This document shows, one piece after another, positions 47,817 through 57,639 of a DNA stretch of 64,000 nt; position 1 is the first letter of the stretch; every line of letters begins with the position of its first letter. The translations under genes were made by a program, and so were the position numbers. Location of the stretch: assembly GCA_934130285.1 (NCBI GenBank), contig CAKOXT010000001.1, positions 1-64,000 of the forward strand, given 5' to 3'. This DNA is from an uncultured Clostridia bacterium. GTDB taxonomy: Bacteria > Bacillota > Clostridia > TANB77 > CAG-508. The notes under the pieces are model-generated. The model ran no database searches, was not told the DNA's origin, and saw nothing but the letters and a program-made list of their open reading frames with translations.

Positions 47817-49814
47817 ATGACTAAAAAACAAGCAGAAAAAAGGATTAGAGAACTAAGAGAAATTACAGCATATCATGCAAAAAAATATTATGATGATGAT
47901 AATCCAGAAATAAGTGATTTTGAATATGATATGTTAATGTTAGAACTTAGAAATTTGGAGAATCAATTTCCTGAATTTATAGATTCAAGTTCATTAACTC
48001 AACATGTTGGTGGAACTGTTAAAGAAGGCTTTGAAAAGGTTGAACATGAAGTGCCTTTGCAAAGTTTATTAGATATTTTTAATTTTGATGATTTAAGAGC
48101 TTTTGATGAGAGAGTTAGAAAAGTTGCAGAAGATACAAATATTCCTTTAAAATATGTTGTTGAAACTAAGATTGATGGTTTATCAGTAAGTTTGGAATAT
48201 AAAAATGGAATATTTGTTAGAGGAGCAACTCGTGGTAATGGTTTAGTTGGAGAAGATATAACAGATAATTTAAAGACAATTCCTCATATTCCAAAGAAAT
48301 TAAATGAAGATGTTGATATTACTGTTCGTGGAGAGGTCTTTATTTCTAAAGACGGCTTTGAAAAAATGAACGAAGAGAGAGAAATACTAGAGCAGCCATT
48401 ATTTGCAAATGCTAGAAATGCGGCAGCTGGTTCATTGAGACAATTAGATAGTAAAGAAACTGCTAAAAGGCCATTGGATATATATATATTTAATGTTCAA
48501 AAATCTGATACGATAGATTTTAAATCACATTATGAATCATTAAAATATATGGAGAAGCTTGGATTTAATGTAAATCCAGTTAAGATTTTTTGCGATACTT
48601 TAGATGAAGCTATTGACGCTATAAATAAAATTGGCGATGATAGAGAGAGTTTGTCTTTTGGTATTGATGGGGCTGTTATTAAAGTCGATGATTTACATTT
48701 AAGAGAAATCTTGGGAACGAACTATAAAACTCCAAAATGGGCTATTGCATATAAATATCCACCTGAGAAAAAAGAGACTCTTTTAAAAGATATTGTTTGT
48801 CAAGTTGGAAGAACAGGTGCAATTACTCCAATGGCTATATTAGAACCTGTTAAAGTAGCTGGTTCAACAATTTCAAAAACAACCCTTCACAATGAAGATT
48901 TTATTAAAGAAAAAGATTTAATGATTGGTGATACAGTTGTTATTCAAAAGGCGGGAGATGTAATTCCTGAAGTTGTTGAGGTGGTTAAATCTAAAAGAGA
49001 TGGAACTCAAAGAAAATTTGAAATGCCAACCAAATGTCCTGTGTGTGGTGCTGATGCTGTTAGAGAAGAAGGCGAAGCTGTTATAAGATGTATAGGAATT
49101 GAATGTCAGGCTAAATTGTTTAGAAGTATTTGGCATTTTGCTTCAAGAGAAGCTATGAATATTAAGGGATTAGGATATTCAATAATAGAAGAATTTTTAA
49201 ATAGAGGTTTGATAAAGAATATTACTGATTTATATACTTTGACGGTTGAAGACGTAAAAACGTTAAAAAAAGATGGAACAAAGTTTGCTCAAAATTTAAT
49301 TGATGCTATTAATGAAAGTAAGAAAAATGATTTGTATAGATTGATTAATGCTTTAGGTATTAGACATGTTGGAGTAAAAGGAGCAAAGAGTTTGGCAAAA
49401 AGATTCAAGAGCATGGATGAGTTAATGAATGCGTCATACGAAGATTTGCTTGCAGTGGATGATACTGGTGAGATTACTGCACAAGCAATTTATGAGTTTT
49501 TTGAACAAGATCAGACGAGAGATTTAATTCAAAAGTTGAAAGATGCTGGTGTGAATATGGAAGCATATGTTGAAGAAGGGGCTGATGAAAGATTTGCTGG
49601 CATGACTTTTGTTTTGACAGGAGCTTTAGAGAAATATACAAGAGATGCAGCAGGAGCTATTGTTGAAAAATTTGGTGGTAAGGTATCAGGTTCTGTTTCA
49701 AAAAAGACTAATTATGTGTTAGCTGGTGAAGATGCGGGAAGTAAATTAGACAAAGCTAATAAGTTAGGTGTACGTGTAATTTCAGAGCAAGAATTTGATG
49801 AGATGATTAAATAA
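47817..49814 (+). CDS. ligA: NAD-dependent DNA ligase
   Basis: A 665-residue LigA that seals nicks in DNA using NAD+. Domain Ia has YHAKKYYDDDNPEISDFEYD; the adenylated lysine is K118 in ETKIDGLS; RGATRGNGLVGEDITDN follows. The OB fold, a four-cysteine zinc finger (CPVC, then C and C in RCIGIECQAK), helix-hairpin-helix repeats and a C-terminal BRCT domain (FVLTGALEKYTRD) are all present. The ATG at 47817 after ggag gives the usual N-terminus; earlier TTG/ATG codons add nine residues without support. pcrA and gatC are not adjacent. Confidence 0.97.
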   Translation: MTKKQAEKRIRELREITAYHAKKYYDDDNPEISDFEYDMLMLELRNLENQFPEFIDSSSLTQHVGGTVKEGFEKVEHEVPLQSLLDIFNFDDLRAFDERVRKVAEDTNIPLKYVVETKIDGLSVSLEYKNGIFVRGATRGNGLVGEDITDNLKTIPHIPKKLNEDVDITVRGEVFISKDGFEKMNEEREILEQPLFANARNAAAGSLRQLDSKETAKRPLDIYIFNVQKSDTIDFKSHYESLKYMEKLGFNVNPVKIFCDTLDEAIDAINKIGDDRESLSFGIDGAVIKVDDLHLREILGTNYKTPKWAIAYKYPPEKKETLLKDIVCQVGRTGAITPMAILEPVKVAGSTISKTTLHNEDFIKEKDLMIGDTVVIQKAGDVIPEVVEVVKSKRDGTQRKFEMPTKCPVCGADAVREEGEAVIRCIGIECQAKLFRSIWHFASREAMNIKGLGYSIIEEFLNRGLIKNITDLYTLTVEDVKTLKKDGTKFAQNLIDAINESKKNDLYRLINALGIRHVGVKGAKSLAKRFKSMDELMNASYEDLLAVDDTGEITAQAIYEFFEQDQTRDLIQKLKDAGVNMEAYVEEGADERFAGMTFVLTGALEKYTRDAAGAIVEKFGGKVSGSVSKKTNYVLAGEDAGSKLDKANKLGVRVISEQEFDEMIK

Positions 49815-49918
49815 TTATTGCTGTTGTACAATTATTTTTTGAAAAAATTGATTATTGGTAATATTTAAAATCTTATCGATATTAAAAGCAGAATTTGAAA
49901 TAGGAAAGGATTAGTTAG

Positions 49919-50152
49919 ATGGAAGATTATTCTTTTGAACAATTTTGGATGGACTTAAGAGATGGATATCAAATTTATTTTGATTATATGGATGTTCGTT
50001 ATTTGATATATAAAATGCAAAAAAATTGCTATAAAAAAGAAATGATTACAGAATTGAAGAAATCACCATTACCTAAAAATGAAATTATCACATTAAAACG
50101 TGTTAAAGAGTTGTTTGATTTTATGAGTAATTTTGAGTATAAGGCTTTTTAG
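49919..50152 (+). CDS. Small protein of unknown function
   Basis: A 77-residue protein rich in aromatic residues and lysine (MEDYSFEQFWMDLRDGYQIY, then a helical lysine-rich half). I do not recognise it. A good aaagga site eight bases before the ATG and its place in the gap between ligA and the RNase P RNA gene support it as a real gene. No membrane segment is present. Confidence 0.6.
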   Translation: MEDYSFEQFWMDLRDGYQIYFDYMDVRYLIYKMQKNCYKKEMITELKKSPLPKNEIITLKRVKELFDFMSNFEYKAF

Positions 50153-50250
50153 AAAAATGTTAAGGTATATGATATAGTATTTTGATGATTATGCATTAAT
50201 TTATAGTGGTGCATGGAAGTGAAATTATGTTGTATATGGTAAACATAAAC

Positions 50251-50279
50251 TTGACAAAAGCATAGATTGGTTTTAAAAT
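50251..50279 (+). promoter_or_regulatory. Promoter of the RNase P RNA gene
   Basis: Perfect TTGACA (50251-50256), 17-bp spacer, TAAAAT (50274-50279). Transcription from here would begin at about 50286, at the first base of helix P1. Confidence 0.9.
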
Positions 50280-50284
50280 ATTTA

Positions 50285-50636
<352 letters not shown>

Positions 50637-50653
50637 TAAATTTTAAATATGAA

Positions 50654-50688
50654 AGATCCTTTTAGTTTGTACTAGAAGGATTTTTCTT
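50654..50688 (+). terminator. Terminator of rnpB
   Basis: A 13-bp stem with two G-T pairs (50654-50666 with 50671-50683), ttgt loop, then a T-rich tail. Confidence 0.85.
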
Positions 50689-50778
50689 TAGTGATTTTCA
50701 AATGTTGGTATTGATTTTTTGTCTTTTTATATATAAAATATTTTATGTAGAATTTGAAATTCATATTGGAGAAAAAGT

Positions 50779-51318
50779 ATGATTAATAAATTTAAAAATG
50801 AAAAAGGTTCAATAACAGTATATGTTTTAGTTGCAATGTTATTTTTGCTTGCAATAGTAACTGCTAGATATTTACTTGCTAATAGACAATTAAAAACTCA
50901 AGTAGCTGCTCTTGGTAGAATTCAAAATGTTTATGGTAAAGCATATTCAGGAAGCGACAATAATGGTGGAGGTAGTAGTGGCGACAATGATAATAATAAA
51001 TTTCCAGGTGGAATAGATGCAGAAACAGTTGATGATGCTAGTGTAGAAATTCCAATTTATAATTCAGATGCATATGAGTATTTTAATCAACATAAAAATG
51101 ATACTAGAAATTTAGAACCATATTATATTTACCAAGAAGGTAAATATTACATTGGTGGAAGAGGAAAAAAATATAAATTAATGTCAGATATTAAGGTTAG
51201 TGAGAATTCATATAATATATATTATAATACATTTTTACAAAGCATTAATTTTAATAATCATGTTATTTATCCATCAGATAGATATTATTATTATGGATAT
51301 CAAAGTTGGGGAAGTTAA
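50779..51318 (+). CDS. Pilin-like exported protein
   Basis: A 179-residue protein. The N-terminus FKNEKGSITVYVLVAMLFLL (5-24) has a short positive leader, a KG site and a long hydrophobic helix, as in type IV pilin-like and TadE/PilX-like proteins. The rest is hydrophilic, with a glycine/serine/asparagine-rich linker (about 57-75) and a tyrosine-rich end (RYYYYGYQSW). No pilus assembly genes are nearby. It could be an exported surface protein processed by a prepilin peptidase, but this is uncertain. It has a tggag site. Confidence 0.65.
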   Translation: MINKFKNEKGSITVYVLVAMLFLLAIVTARYLLANRQLKTQVAALGRIQNVYGKAYSGSDNNGGGSSGDNDNNKFPGGIDAETVDDASVEIPIYNSDAYEYFNQHKNDTRNLEPYYIYQEGKYYIGGRGKKYKLMSDIKVSENSYNIYYNTFLQSINFNNHVIYPSDRYYYYGYQSWGS

Positions 51319-51343
51319 TATTTTAGATTGTGATATAGATTTT

Positions 51344-51370
51344 CAAGTCGCTTAAAATGGCGACTTGTTT
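51344..51370 (+). terminator. Weak terminator after the pilin-like gene
   Basis: A perfect 8-bp GC-containing stem (51344-51351 with 51360-51367) followed by only three T residues. Confidence 0.55.
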
Positions 51371-51481
51371 CGTATAACACGATACATGATATATAGATGA
51401 CTTAGAAGTATTTATGATAGATAGTATAAAAATAATATATGAATTACTAAATGTTTTTATTATTGAAAAGAGGGATGTATA

Positions 51482-52012
51482 ATGCCGGAGGCACCAGAAA
51501 TAACAGAAATGAGAAAACATGGGGACAATAGAGAATATGTTTTAAAAACTGTAAATGAAAATGGAAAATTGCTAGATTTTGCAGCAGAGGAATTTCAGAA
51601 TGATAGAGAAATAGTTTTAGATGCTGTAAAAAATAATCCGGAAGCTTTGGAATTTGCGAGTGCTAACTTAAAAAAAGATAGAGAAATTGTATATGAATCT
51701 GTAAGCAAACTTGGATGGACATATTGTTATGTAGATGAAGTTTTAAAAAATGATAAAGAATTATTAATGGCTGGTTTAGAAATAACAGGACAAATACTTT
51801 ATTTTGCTTCAAAGAAAATGAGAGATGATAAAGATGTTGTTATGAAAGCAATAGAAAATAAACCAATAATAGTTAAATATGCTAGTAAACGTTTAAGAAA
51901 TGATATAGATGTTGGATTGACTGTTATGAAGAAAAATAAAAAATGTTTTAAATTTTTAGAACCAGAGTTACAAAGTAATGAACAAATACAAGAGATAAAA
52001 AACGCAGAGTAG
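51482..52012 (+). CDS. DUF4116-repeat protein
   Basis: A 176-residue soluble protein made of about three helical repeats of the DUF4116 type: NDREIVLDAVKNNPEALEFA, then KDREIVYESVSKLG, DDKDVVMKAIENKPIIVKYA and NDIDVGLTVMKKNKKCFKFL. These repeats are common in protists, Legionella and some gut bacteria; no activity is known, and a protein-binding role is likely. It is 16 nt upstream of the amylase gene and may be in the same operon. Confidence 0.82.
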   Translation: MPEAPEITEMRKHGDNREYVLKTVNENGKLLDFAAEEFQNDREIVLDAVKNNPEALEFASANLKKDREIVYESVSKLGWTYCYVDEVLKNDKELLMAGLEITGQILYFASKKMRDDKDVVMKAIENKPIIVKYASKRLRNDIDVGLTVMKKNKKCFKFLEPELQSNEQIQEIKNAE

Positions 52013-52028
52013 GGGGATTTGGCTACAA

Positions 52029-53477
52029 ATGAATAGAGAGATTAATGGAGTAATGATGCAATATTTTGAATGGTATTTAAATTGCAACAAAAATCTTTGG
52101 AATACGGTTAAAAAGAAAGGAGAAGAATTATCTAGATTAGGGATTACAGCGATTTGGTTACCACCAGCTTATAAAGGAATTGGTGGGGAAAATGAAGTAG
52201 GATATGGCGTGTATGATTTATATGATTTAGGTGAATTTGATCAAAAAGGTAGTATAGCAACTAAATATGGTACAAAAGATGAATATTTAGATGCTATTGT
52301 TGGTTTACAACAAAGTGGTTTAGATGTGTATGCGGATATAGTTTTAAATCACAAAATGGGAGCCGATAAGCTTCAAACAATTAAAGCTGTGAAATGTAAT
52401 TGGGAGGATCATACAAAAGAAGAAGGTGAAGAAGAGACTGTTGAGGTGTGGACGAAGTTTACTTTTCCAGGAAGAAATCATAAATATTCTGATTTTGAAT
52501 GGAATTGGACACATTTTAATGGAATAGATTATAATTCACGTACAAATGAAGTAGCTTTATATAAATTAAAAAATAAAACTTGGCAAATGGATGTAGACAA
52601 AGAGCATGGAAATTATGATTATTTAATGGGCGCAGATATTGATTTTTCTAATCAAGAAGTTATAGATGAATGCATGAAATGGGGAAAATGGTATCTAGCA
52701 CTAACAGGTGTTAATGGTTTTAGGTTTGATGCTGTTAAGCATATTGAATCAAATTTTATTAGAGATTTTATAAGAGAAATGAATGCGTATTACGATAAAA
52801 ATTTATTTTCTGTTGGTGAATATTGGAATGCTAATGTAAATGAATTAAAAAACTACATAGAGAGAACAGAGGGAGAGATTAGTTTATTTGATGTGCCTTT
52901 GCATTATAATTTTTATCAAGCATCTAATAGTAATGGAGAGTATGATTTATCAAAAATATTAGATAATACATTAATGAAAGAAAATCCAGGAAGGGCAGTA
53001 ACTTTTGTGGATAATCATGATACACAACCAGGACAAGCATTGCAATCATGGATTCCTAGCTGGTTTAAAGAAATTGCATATTCTATAATATTATTACGTA
53101 GAGAAGGATATCCTTGTATATTTTACGGAGATTATTATGGTATTCAGCATGATAATATTGAACCTATGGAAAATTTGAAAACGTTGTTGCTTTTAAGAAG
53201 AGATAGAGCTTATGGTGAACAAGTGGATTATTTTGATGATAAAAATATAATAGGATTTACACGATTAGGTGATGATGACCATTATAAATCAGGTATGGCT
53301 GTTATTATTTCTGATAAATATGAAGGCAGTAAAAGAATGTATGTTGGAACTAAATTTGCAGGAGAAAGATTTTTTGATGCGTTAGGAAATAGAGAAGATG
53401 AGATAACAATAGGCGAAGATGGTTTTGGAGAATTTATAGTAAATGGTGGATCTGTTTCAGTATACGTAAAAATATAG
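52029..53477 (+). CDS. Cytoplasmic alpha-amylase (GH13)
   Basis: A 482-residue GH13 subfamily 5-type alpha-amylase that cuts internal alpha-1,4 bonds of starch or glycogen. The catalytic residues are D234 (nucleophile, in GFRFDAVKH), E264 (acid/base, in SVGEYW) and D331 (FVDNHDTQP). The start MMQYFEWYL and the VGYGVYDLYDLGEF segment are typical. There is no signal peptide, so it should act inside the cell on glycogen or imported maltodextrins. It follows the DUF4116 gene by 16 nt with agggggatt upstream. Confidence 0.94.
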   Translation: MNREINGVMMQYFEWYLNCNKNLWNTVKKKGEELSRLGITAIWLPPAYKGIGGENEVGYGVYDLYDLGEFDQKGSIATKYGTKDEYLDAIVGLQQSGLDVYADIVLNHKMGADKLQTIKAVKCNWEDHTKEEGEEETVEVWTKFTFPGRNHKYSDFEWNWTHFNGIDYNSRTNEVALYKLKNKTWQMDVDKEHGNYDYLMGADIDFSNQEVIDECMKWGKWYLALTGVNGFRFDAVKHIESNFIRDFIREMNAYYDKNLFSVGEYWNANVNELKNYIERTEGEISLFDVPLHYNFYQASNSNGEYDLSKILDNTLMKENPGRAVTFVDNHDTQPGQALQSWIPSWFKEIAYSIILLRREGYPCIFYGDYYGIQHDNIEPMENLKTLLLLRRDRAYGEQVDYFDDKNIIGFTRLGDDDHYKSGMAVIISDKYEGSKRMYVGTKFAGERFFDALGNREDEITIGEDGFGEFIVNGGSVSVYVKI

Positions 53478-53542
53478 CTTTTAGATTAATAAAAAATTAA
53501 ATTTATTTTGATATAAAGAATTATTTGGTTAGATATTCTAAT

Positions 53543-53600
53543 ATATAAAAATAGGACGATTCTAATTGATGGAGTGTTACATCGACTAGAATCGTCCATT
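53543..53600 (-). terminator. Terminator between convergent genes
   Basis: A perfect 11-bp outer stem (53554-53564 with 53587-53597) with an inner GATG/CATC stem. On the minus strand the hairpin is followed by tatttttatata, so it mainly serves the minus-strand gene at 53609. The plus-strand side (atttgattt) is weaker but may also stop amylase transcripts. Confidence 0.8.
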
Positions 53601-53608
53601 TGATTTAT

Positions 53609-54589
53609 TTAAATTTTTTGTGGTTTTACGTCATAAATAATTTCAAAGTCTGAGAAGTCATTTAATTTATTTTCATCTAGACAAAGAATAAAATTATTTA
53701 ATTGCTTTTTAGTTTTACATGCAGCGATAACTGCTGGATTTAATTCTGATTTAAAAGCCAAACTTAATGCTTTTTTCAGAGCTTCTACAATTGAGGTTGC
53801 TTCTCTGTCACGATATAAAGAATAAGTTTCTCTAAACCTAGCCATTGATGGATTATTCATAAAATAATTTAATGGTAAAATGAATTCTTTTTCTATTACA
53901 TTTTTGTATGAATAATATGATGTTGGATACTGAGATAGATATGCTTTTAATTCAGTTTTTTTGTATGGTAAGTATACTTTGTTTTCTTTTTCAGAAATGA
54001 TTAATACTTTATTTTCATTTGTTCCAACCATATCGGAATAAGATGTATTAATTTGACTAGTAGTAGAATTTGGCGATATAAGATTAATTGATTCATCTAA
54101 ATTTTCACCTAGATCCATATCAAAAGTTGTAAGTAACAATCTTGTTGAATGATATGATGTAAATGTATTAATTGACAAATTATTTTGAATGAAATCTGTT
54201 TTCATTTCATCTAATAATTCAATATAGTGATTTAAATTGTTATTTATTTCGTTTACCAATTCTGGAGTAATTGAACTACTATCTGAAAGTACTAATGCTA
54301 AAAGCTTTGTGCTAAGAGCAGATAATGTGCTTTTTAAATTTTTTAATAATGCTGTATTTTTTTCTAGTATGTCATATATGTTTTTGACATCTAAAAAATA
54401 TTCTTTATTAGTATTTGAAAAGTCTTTAGTAGTAAGTGCTGTTAAAAACAAAGAATATTTTTCTTCTTTGTTTTGATTTTTTTCTAATAGCATTTCAATT
54501 TTTGATAATTCTTCGTTCATGTTTTTCAAAAAAATTAAATTTTCTTCAGAGAAAAACATCCTTAAATCTTTTGTGTTTTCTAAATCCAT
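53609..54589 (-). CDS. Unknown helical protein
   Basis: A 326-residue soluble protein that I do not recognise. The first 150 residues are helical and leucine-rich with a coiled-coil look (NMNEELSKIEMLLEKNQNKE). A central serine/threonine/asparagine-rich linker (about 168-185) leads to a second domain with LIISEKENKVYLPYKKTEL and a helical stretch REATSIVEALKKALSLAFKS. The LPYKKTELKAYLSQYP part is notable but not assigned. It is alone on the minus strand with its own promoter, binding site (tggag) and terminator, so a real single-gene unit is likely. Confidence 0.72.
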   Translation of the reverse strand: MDLENTKDLRMFFSEENLIFLKNMNEELSKIEMLLEKNQNKEEKYSLFLTALTTKDFSNTNKEYFLDVKNIYDILEKNTALLKNLKSTLSALSTKLLALVLSDSSSITPELVNEINNNLNHYIELLDEMKTDFIQNNLSINTFTSYHSTRLLLTTFDMDLGENLDESINLISPNSTTSQINTSYSDMVGTNENKVLIISEKENKVYLPYKKTELKAYLSQYPTSYYSYKNVIEKEFILPLNYFMNNPSMARFRETYSLYRDREATSIVEALKKALSLAFKSELNPAVIAACKTKKQLNNFILCLDENKLNDFSDFEIIYDVKPQKI

Positions 54590-54624
54590 TATAATTCTCC
54601 ATAATAAAATAAATTTATGAAAAT

Positions 54625-54633
54625 ATTATAACA
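54625..54633 (-). promoter_or_regulatory. Extended -10 promoter of the 53609-54589 gene
   Basis: On the minus strand TGtTATAAT (complement of 54625-54633), 36 bp before the start codon. No clear -35 is seen. Confidence 0.6.
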
Positions 54634-54736
54634 TATAAAAAGAAAAGAAAGATTATAAATGTAAAAAAGATACAAAAATGTAACAAAAAAAAGAAGAAAA
54701 TGTAATATAAAAGCTGTTAAAATATTTTGATATATA

Positions 54737-54745
54737 TGCTATACT
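54737..54745 (+). promoter_or_regulatory. Extended -10 promoter of the TasA-like/SipW locus
   Basis: TGcTATACT (54737-54745) with a weak -35. It lies 33 bp before the start at 54779 and is divergent from the promoter at 54625. Confidence 0.6.
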
Positions 54746-54778
54746 ATAGCCAATCAATAAAAAAGTAGGAGGATTAAA

Positions 54779-55333
54779 ATGAAAAACAAATCTAAAGTTC
54801 TAGTTGTTGCATTAATTGTGTTATTATTAGCATTAGCAATAGCATATGCTTCATTTAGTGGAGTATTAAAAATTTCAGGAAAGGCAGATGCTTCAGGAAA
54901 ATTTGAAGTAATATTTACTAATGGTGTCGTTTCATCATCAGAACATGGTACAGCTACAGTTACAAAGACAGATGCAACTAAAATGACAGCTGAAATTAAG
55001 CTTTCTTATCCTGGTGATGGTTGCTATGTAACAGCAACTATAAAAAATAATGGAACAGTACCAGCTAAATTAACTGGATTTAATTTATATAATAAAGGAA
55101 CAACAACAGCATTTTCAAATAATGATATTGAAGTGTTAGTTCCTGATATGGATACAACAGGAAATGAAGTGTTGGAACCAGGTGAGTCTTGTACAATTAC
55201 ATTTACAGTAAAATGGAAAAAAGATTCAACAGCAAAATCTGCAAGTGCAGAGTTTGATATAGAATTAGATTATGAACAATCTACAGAAGAATTTAAAGGT
55301 TCTGCATCACATAATAGTGTTCATACAAAATAA
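54779..55333 (+). CDS. TasA/camelysin-like exported protein
   Basis: A 184-residue protein with an N-terminal signal segment (KVLVVALIVLLLALAIAYAS, 6-25) followed by FSGVLKISGKADA, the pattern of proteins processed by SipW-type signal peptidases. The rest is a beta-rich domain with paired motifs (VTATIKNNGTVPAKLTGFNL, then GESCTITFTVKWKK) like the TasA/CalY fibre-forming fold. A SipW-type peptidase gene follows 22 nt later, which strongly suggests this is its substrate. A biofilm fibre or surface layer component is likely but not shown. Confidence 0.75.
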   Translation: MKNKSKVLVVALIVLLLALAIAYASFSGVLKISGKADASGKFEVIFTNGVVSSSEHGTATVTKTDATKMTAEIKLSYPGDGCYVTATIKNNGTVPAKLTGFNLYNKGTTTAFSNNDIEVLVPDMDTTGNEVLEPGESCTITFTVKWKKDSTAKSASAEFDIELDYEQSTEEFKGSASHNSVHTK

Positions 55334-55355
55334 GATAAAATGAAATGAGAAAAAT

Positions 55356-56531
55356 ATGTTACAAAAGTCAAGAAAAATTACGATCTTGATGCTTGCAATA
55401 TTGGCTATGTATTCCATTATAGCGAATTACAGTATGGTAAATTCAGGTTTTTTATATTACTTTATTGTTAATCCGCTATTTTGGATTATTTTTATAGTGG
55501 CTACAAATGTTTTTACAGCTAAGACAAATGAAGGTACTAAACTTTCTGGAAGTATCTTTGAATATACATTAATAGCAGCATTTATTAATATTGGAATATA
55601 TATATTATCAGAAATTTTTGTAGATGTGGGCAATAATCCATATTCAATTTCTGCGAAAGGAATTTTGATAAATATATATATTTATATTTTGCCAATCGTT
55701 GCTAAAGAGTATACAAGATTTAAATTAATAAATAATGTGTATGAAAAAGATAAAAATTTTATGGCAGTACTTATTACTATAATATATGTATATATAGATA
55801 TAGGGTTAATTGATTTTTCAGATTCTTATAATGTTACAAAATTAATATTTGCGAACTTTTTACCAATTATATCTGAAAATGTAATGTGTACATATATAGC
55901 CATAAATAAATTATATAAACCAGCTATATGGTATAGGACTATAACACTTGCATTTTGGCTTGTGTTCCCAATTTTACCTAAGGTGCCTTGGATTATGACA
56001 TCTATAATAGATACCATAATTCCTGCAATTTTGTTTATATATATTCGTTATTTAAGAAAGAAAAATGATGTTCAAAAAGATAAAAAAGAAATAGAAGCTA
56101 CAGATCCTAAGAGCATAATACCACTTGCTGTTGCTGTTGTTATTATATTATGGTTTGGAATGGGAATATTTCCAATAAGACCTATAGCAATAGCCACAGG
56201 TAGTATGGAAAAGACATTGATGGTTGGAGATATAGCGATATTAAAAAAATGTACAGCGAATGACCTAGAAGTTGGAGATATTGTTCAATATCAAAAAGAA
56301 AATTTTACAGTTATTCATAGAGTTATTTCAAAATATACGGAAAAGGGAAAAATTTATTTCATTACAAAAGGTGATAATAATAAAGATCCTGATAAAGACC
56401 CGGTTGAAGAATCACAAATCATATCAAAAGAAATTTTTTCAATAAGATATCTTGGATTACCAGCTGTGTTTTTAAATAAAATAAATTGGAGTTCTGCCCC
56501 AGATACATCAAGTATTGAAAAAGGAATGTAA
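55356..56531 (+). CDS. SipW-type signal peptidase I with polytopic N-terminal domain
   Basis: A 391-residue membrane protein. The C-terminal 150 residues hold an ER/SipW-type signal peptidase: the nucleophile is S283 in ATGSMEKTLMVGD, and the general base is a histidine, H321 in VIHRVI, as in the Ser-His dyad class, followed by KGDNNKDPD. The N-terminal 250 residues form about seven to eight membrane segments, far more than the one or two in ordinary SipW. It sits between a TasA-like protein and a DUF5305 protein, so it probably matures the surface proteins of this locus. Confidence 0.87.
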   Translation: MLQKSRKITILMLAILAMYSIIANYSMVNSGFLYYFIVNPLFWIIFIVATNVFTAKTNEGTKLSGSIFEYTLIAAFINIGIYILSEIFVDVGNNPYSISAKGILINIYIYILPIVAKEYTRFKLINNVYEKDKNFMAVLITIIYVYIDIGLIDFSDSYNVTKLIFANFLPIISENVMCTYIAINKLYKPAIWYRTITLAFWLVFPILPKVPWIMTSIIDTIIPAILFIYIRYLRKKNDVQKDKKEIEATDPKSIIPLAVAVVIILWFGMGIFPIRPIAIATGSMEKTLMVGDIAILKKCTANDLEVGDIVQYQKENFTVIHRVISKYTEKGKIYFITKGDNNKDPDKDPVEESQIISKEIFSIRYLGLPAVFLNKINWSSAPDTSSIEKGM

Positions 56532-56548
56532 ACGAAAGAGGAGAAAAA

Positions 56549-57616
56549 ATGAGAAGAAAAAATAAAGCAAAGAAAATAAAAATAAGAAGGTCTGTTAGAA
56601 TTGCTTATATTGCGATACTTTTAATTATTATGATGTTGTCACTATTTATTTTACAATGCTCATTTAACTCAGAGAAAAATAAGGCTTTTACAAAAACAAA
56701 TATATATGAATATAATAATAAATATTTATATTCTTATGATGTTAATATGCTTGATAATGCATATATTGATAAAGAAAGTGTTCCAGATAAAGATGTGTAT
56801 GTAACAGATTTGATGAATACTGTTGATATTAATATGACTTATGTGTATGAGGCAAATCAATCATCAGATATAGAATATAATTATCAAATAATAGGAAATT
56901 TGGAAGCAACATATTCTAGAGACGGAGAAGAACAGAAAGTTTGGAAGAAAACTGATGTTATTGTTCCGACAAAGGATTTGAGTGTTACTTCTGATAAAGC
57001 TGAAATAAATGAAAACTTTGAATTGAATATGAATGATAAAATTCAAATGGTTAAAGATTTTCAACAAGAACTTGGAATACAAGTTCAAACTAAATATACG
57101 GTTTTATTAGAAATTACAACTAAAACAAATATTTTAGGACAAGATGTTATTAATACATATTCACCTGATTTAGTTTTTGATATAACATCAAAAACTACAA
57201 CAATATCAACAACAGTAGAAAATACAGCTAAACCTCAAATAGTAACTAAAATGGTTCAAACAGAAAATGAATTTAGTCAAATAAAAGTTATTTTTGGCTC
57301 TATTATGTTTGTTGTAGCCTTAGTTGTATTGATAATTTTATTATTAAAGACAAGAAATAATAATGTTGTAAGAAATGAATACAAAATTGAGTTAAATAAA
57401 ATCTTAAAAGGATGTGATGAAAAAATTGTTGAAGTAAATTCAAGAATTGATACATCTGGTCAAGGATTAGTGGATGTTAGAGAATTTGATGAGATATTAA
57501 AGGTTTCTGAAGAATTATTTAAACCTATTTTGTATTGGAATAATGACAAAGAAGAAGAAAGTTGGTTTTGCGTTTTAGGAAATAATATGGTGTATAGATA
57601 TATATTAAAAAGATAG
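56549..57616 (+). CDS. DUF5305-like membrane protein
   Basis: A 355-residue protein with two membrane segments (about 19-39 and 250-270), a large outside domain between them and a cytoplasmic C-terminal domain. The beta-rich outer part (YQIIGNLEATYSRDGEEQ..., then VVLLEITTKTNILG-like strands) and this topology match DUF5305, a family found with SipW-type peptidases in clostridia and archaea. It starts 17 nt after the peptidase gene and has a gaggag site. A role in holding or assembling the secreted fibre proteins is possible. Confidence 0.75.
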   Translation: MRRKNKAKKIKIRRSVRIAYIAILLIIMMLSLFILQCSFNSEKNKAFTKTNIYEYNNKYLYSYDVNMLDNAYIDKESVPDKDVYVTDLMNTVDINMTYVYEANQSSDIEYNYQIIGNLEATYSRDGEEQKVWKKTDVIVPTKDLSVTSDKAEINENFELNMNDKIQMVKDFQQELGIQVQTKYTVLLEITTKTNILGQDVINTYSPDLVFDITSKTTTISTTVENTAKPQIVTKMVQTENEFSQIKVIFGSIMFVVALVVLIILLLKTRNNNVVRNEYKIELNKILKGCDEKIVEVNSRIDTSGQGLVDVREFDEILKVSEELFKPILYWNNDKEEESWFCVLGNNMVYRYILKR

Positions 57617-57639
57617 AATATTAGGAAATGAGAGTGAAC

